Notes under the pieces: generated by a model
What the model saw: only the letters and a program-made list of their open reading frames with translations
Told to the model about the DNA's origin: nothing
The model's database searches: none
Shown: piece after piece, positions 5,266 to 6,290 of the stretch
How the letters are laid out: each line of letters starts with the position of its first letter
Position numbering within the stretch: the stretch's first letter is position 1
Assembly (NCBI GenBank): GCA_937871605.1
Contig: CALMRM010000098.1
Span: forward strand, 1-6,290
DNA length: 6,290 nt
Direction: 5' to 3'
From: an uncultured Terriglobus sp.
GTDB lineage: Bacteria; Acidobacteriota; Terriglobia; Terriglobales; Acidobacteriaceae
Translations under genes and position numbers: made by a program

Positions 5266-6009
5266 GTGAACACACCTACGAAGTCGTTTCGCGGTGAAGG
5301 TCGCGCGGCAGATGCACTGCGCACCATTCGTATGCTGCCGGACTACGTTGCCGTGGCCGAAGGCTCGGTGCTGATTGAGACGGGGCATACCCGCGTCCTT
5401 TGCAACGCCACGGTGGAACCCACGGTACCAGCCTGGCTGCGTAACAGCGGCAAGGGTTGGGTTACCGCGGAGTACAGCATGTTGCCGCGCGCCACACTGA
5501 CGCGCACGCCACGCGAAAGCGAACGTGGCAAAATCGGCGGACGGACACACGAGATTCAGCGGCTGATCGGCAGGTCGCTGCGCAGCGTCGTGGACCTGAA
5601 AGCGCTGGGAGAGCGGTCCATCATTCTGGACTGCGACGTGCTGCAGGCAGACGGCGGCACGCGAACGGCAGCCATCACCGGTGCCTGCGTGGCGCTGGCC
5701 ATGGCGCTGAATCGGCTGGTGTCTGCAGGCACGCTGCCGCGCTCACCGCTGCGGGAGATGGTGGCAGCCACGTCAGTCGGCATTGTGGATGGCGCGGTGC
5801 TGCTGGACCTGGCGTATGAGGAAGACTCGCAGGCGGAAGTGGACATGAACGTCGTCATGACCGCTTCGGGCGGCCTGGTGGAGACGCAAGCCACCGCTGA
5901 ACGGCAGACCTACTCGCGTGGGCAACTAAACACCATGCTGGACTTCGCCGAGAGCGGCATCACAGAACTCATCCGCCTGCAGCAGGCCGTGCTTTCGACG
6001 GAACGCTAG
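5266..6009 (+). CDS. rph: Ribonuclease PH
   Basis: RNase PH is a phosphate-dependent 3'-to-5' exoribonuclease that trims tRNA 3' ends. It works as a cytoplasmic hexameric ring of PNPase-fold subunits. The whole family pattern is present: AEGSVLIETGHTRVLC, GKGWVTAEYSMLPRAT, GGRTHEIQRLIGRSLR, LDCDVLQADGGTRTAAITGA and the acidic EDSQAEVDMNVVMT block. Thr132-Arg133 of GGTRT fit the phosphate-binding pair, and Asp187/Asp193 the catalytic acidic residues. From GTG 5266 the protein has 247 residues, close to the usual 238-245. The frame runs further upstream, but that would add 51 residues unlike the family. The only later ATG, at 5332, would cut into the conserved LRTIRM segment. The gene diverges from the regulator and is followed at 89 nt by a LacD-like aldolase gene rather than the rdgB homologue seen in many genomes. 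Confidence 0.95.
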   Translation: MNTPTKSFRGEGRAADALRTIRMLPDYVAVAEGSVLIETGHTRVLCNATVEPTVPAWLRNSGKGWVTAEYSMLPRATLTRTPRESERGKIGGRTHEIQRLIGRSLRSVVDLKALGERSIILDCDVLQADGGTRTAAITGACVALAMALNRLVSAGTLPRSPLREMVAATSVGIVDGAVLLDLAYEEDSQAEVDMNVVMTASGGLVETQATAERQTYSRGQLNTMLDFAESGITELIRLQQAVLSTER

Positions 6010-6083
6010 CGACTCAAGCGCGGCGGAACGCGATGCATGCCTCATCTGCATCACATGCACTGAACCGCTGCGGACCCGTGAAA

Positions 6084-6087
6084 GAGG
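6084..6087 (+). promoter_or_regulatory. Probable Shine-Dalgarno of the LacD-like gene
   Basis: GAGG within AAAGAGGACA lies 11 nt before ATG 6099, at the long end of the normal range. It supports that start. Confidence 0.45.
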
Positions 6088-6098
6088 ACAAGACCTGT

Positions 6099-6290
6099 AT
6101 GAAGCCGACACCCGGAAAGCTTGCTGGCCTGAAGGCCGTTTCAAACCCACGTGGCGTCATTGCTGCCGCTGCCATGGACCAGCGCGGATCGCTGCAGAAA
6201 TCGATCGGCGCTGCGCGCAGTGGGCTGGCAAACGCAGACGACCTGGTGGTGTTCAAAGAACTGGTCACCAAGGTGCTGACACGGTACGCC
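6099..6290 (+). CDS. Tagatose-1,6-bisphosphate aldolase (LacD) family protein, 5' part only
   Basis: The frame is open from ATG 6099 to the right edge, 64 codons without a stop. It starts MKPTPGKLAGLKAVSNPRGV, followed by IAAAAMDQRGSLQKSI at 21-36 and a helical FKELVTKVLTRYA at 52-64. This matches the N-terminus of LacD-family class I aldolases, where the ISALAFDQRG-type strand carrying the Asp-Gln-Arg motif opens the TIM barrel. These enzymes cleave tagatose-1,6-bisphosphate to dihydroxyacetone phosphate and glyceraldehyde-3-phosphate. The related sulfofructose-phosphate aldolase shares a DQR motif, so the substrate is open. The Schiff-base lysine would lie beyond the window. The gene sits 89 nt after RNase PH on the same strand, with its own ribosome site. 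Co-transcription is possible but not shown. Confidence 0.85.
   Translation, partial: MKPTPGKLAGLKAVSNPRGVIAAAAMDQRGSLQKSIGAARSGLANADDLVVFKELVTKVLTRYA

Noticed and set aside
5092..5550. A 152-codon minus-strand open frame covering the divergent spacer and the start of rph
   Set aside because: It overlaps RNase PH coding sequence, and its translation shows no recognisable domain.
6032..6052. Inverted repeat GATGCA...TGCATC after rph as a terminator
   Set aside because: Six-base arms, a nine-base loop and no following T-run; too weak to call.
6014..6271. An 85-codon minus-strand open frame at the right end
   Set aside because: It is antisense to the LacD-like gene, whose N-terminal motif and ribosome site are convincing.

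Overview
The window is GC-rich bacterial chromosome with tightly packed genes, from a Gram-negative-type organism. One product has a clean Sec signal peptide with no lipobox, and its closest recognisable relatives are periplasmic enzymes. The gene set (NtrC-like regulator, RNase PH, LacD-like aldolase, S15 hydrolase, CDGSH and Nudix proteins) would fit an acidobacterium or a proteobacterium. I lean weakly to Acidobacteriota, from a general impression of the RNase PH and regulator sequences only. There are no mobile elements, RNA genes or CRISPR arrays.

Layout. Five genes lie on the minus strand and read leftwards from 5095: an NtrC-family response regulator (5095-3533), a small pseudo-receiver protein (3413-2898), a CDGSH iron-sulfur protein (2774-2544), a secreted S15/CocE hydrolase with the residue signature of alpha-amino-acid ester hydrolases (2509-608), and a Nudix hydrolase (605-45). 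A perfect 10-bp-stem hairpin follows at 25-1. The last three genes are separated by 34 and 2 nt and almost certainly form one operon. On the plus strand, diverging from the regulator across about 170 bp, are RNase PH (5266-6009) and the first 64 codons of a tagatose-1,6-bisphosphate aldolase (LacD) family gene (6099 to the window edge).

Main point of interest. The NtrC-family regulator keeps its receiver phosphorylation site, Walker A, both arginine-finger positions and a Fis-type DNA-binding helix-turn-helix. It has lost the Walker B acidic pair (DE to GG), the sigma-54-contacting GAFTGA loop (NPLTGE), the sensor II arginine (Ser) and the glutamate-switch Asn (Asp). It therefore looks like a pseudo-ATPase that cannot act as a normal sigma-54 activator. 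The next gene downstream encodes a receiver-like domain lacking most active-site residues, followed by a helical segment that resembles a histidine-kinase H-box with Gln in place of His. Two neighbouring, co-oriented signalling proteins with eroded catalytic sites suggest a non-canonical regulatory module. Its target cannot be read from the sequence.
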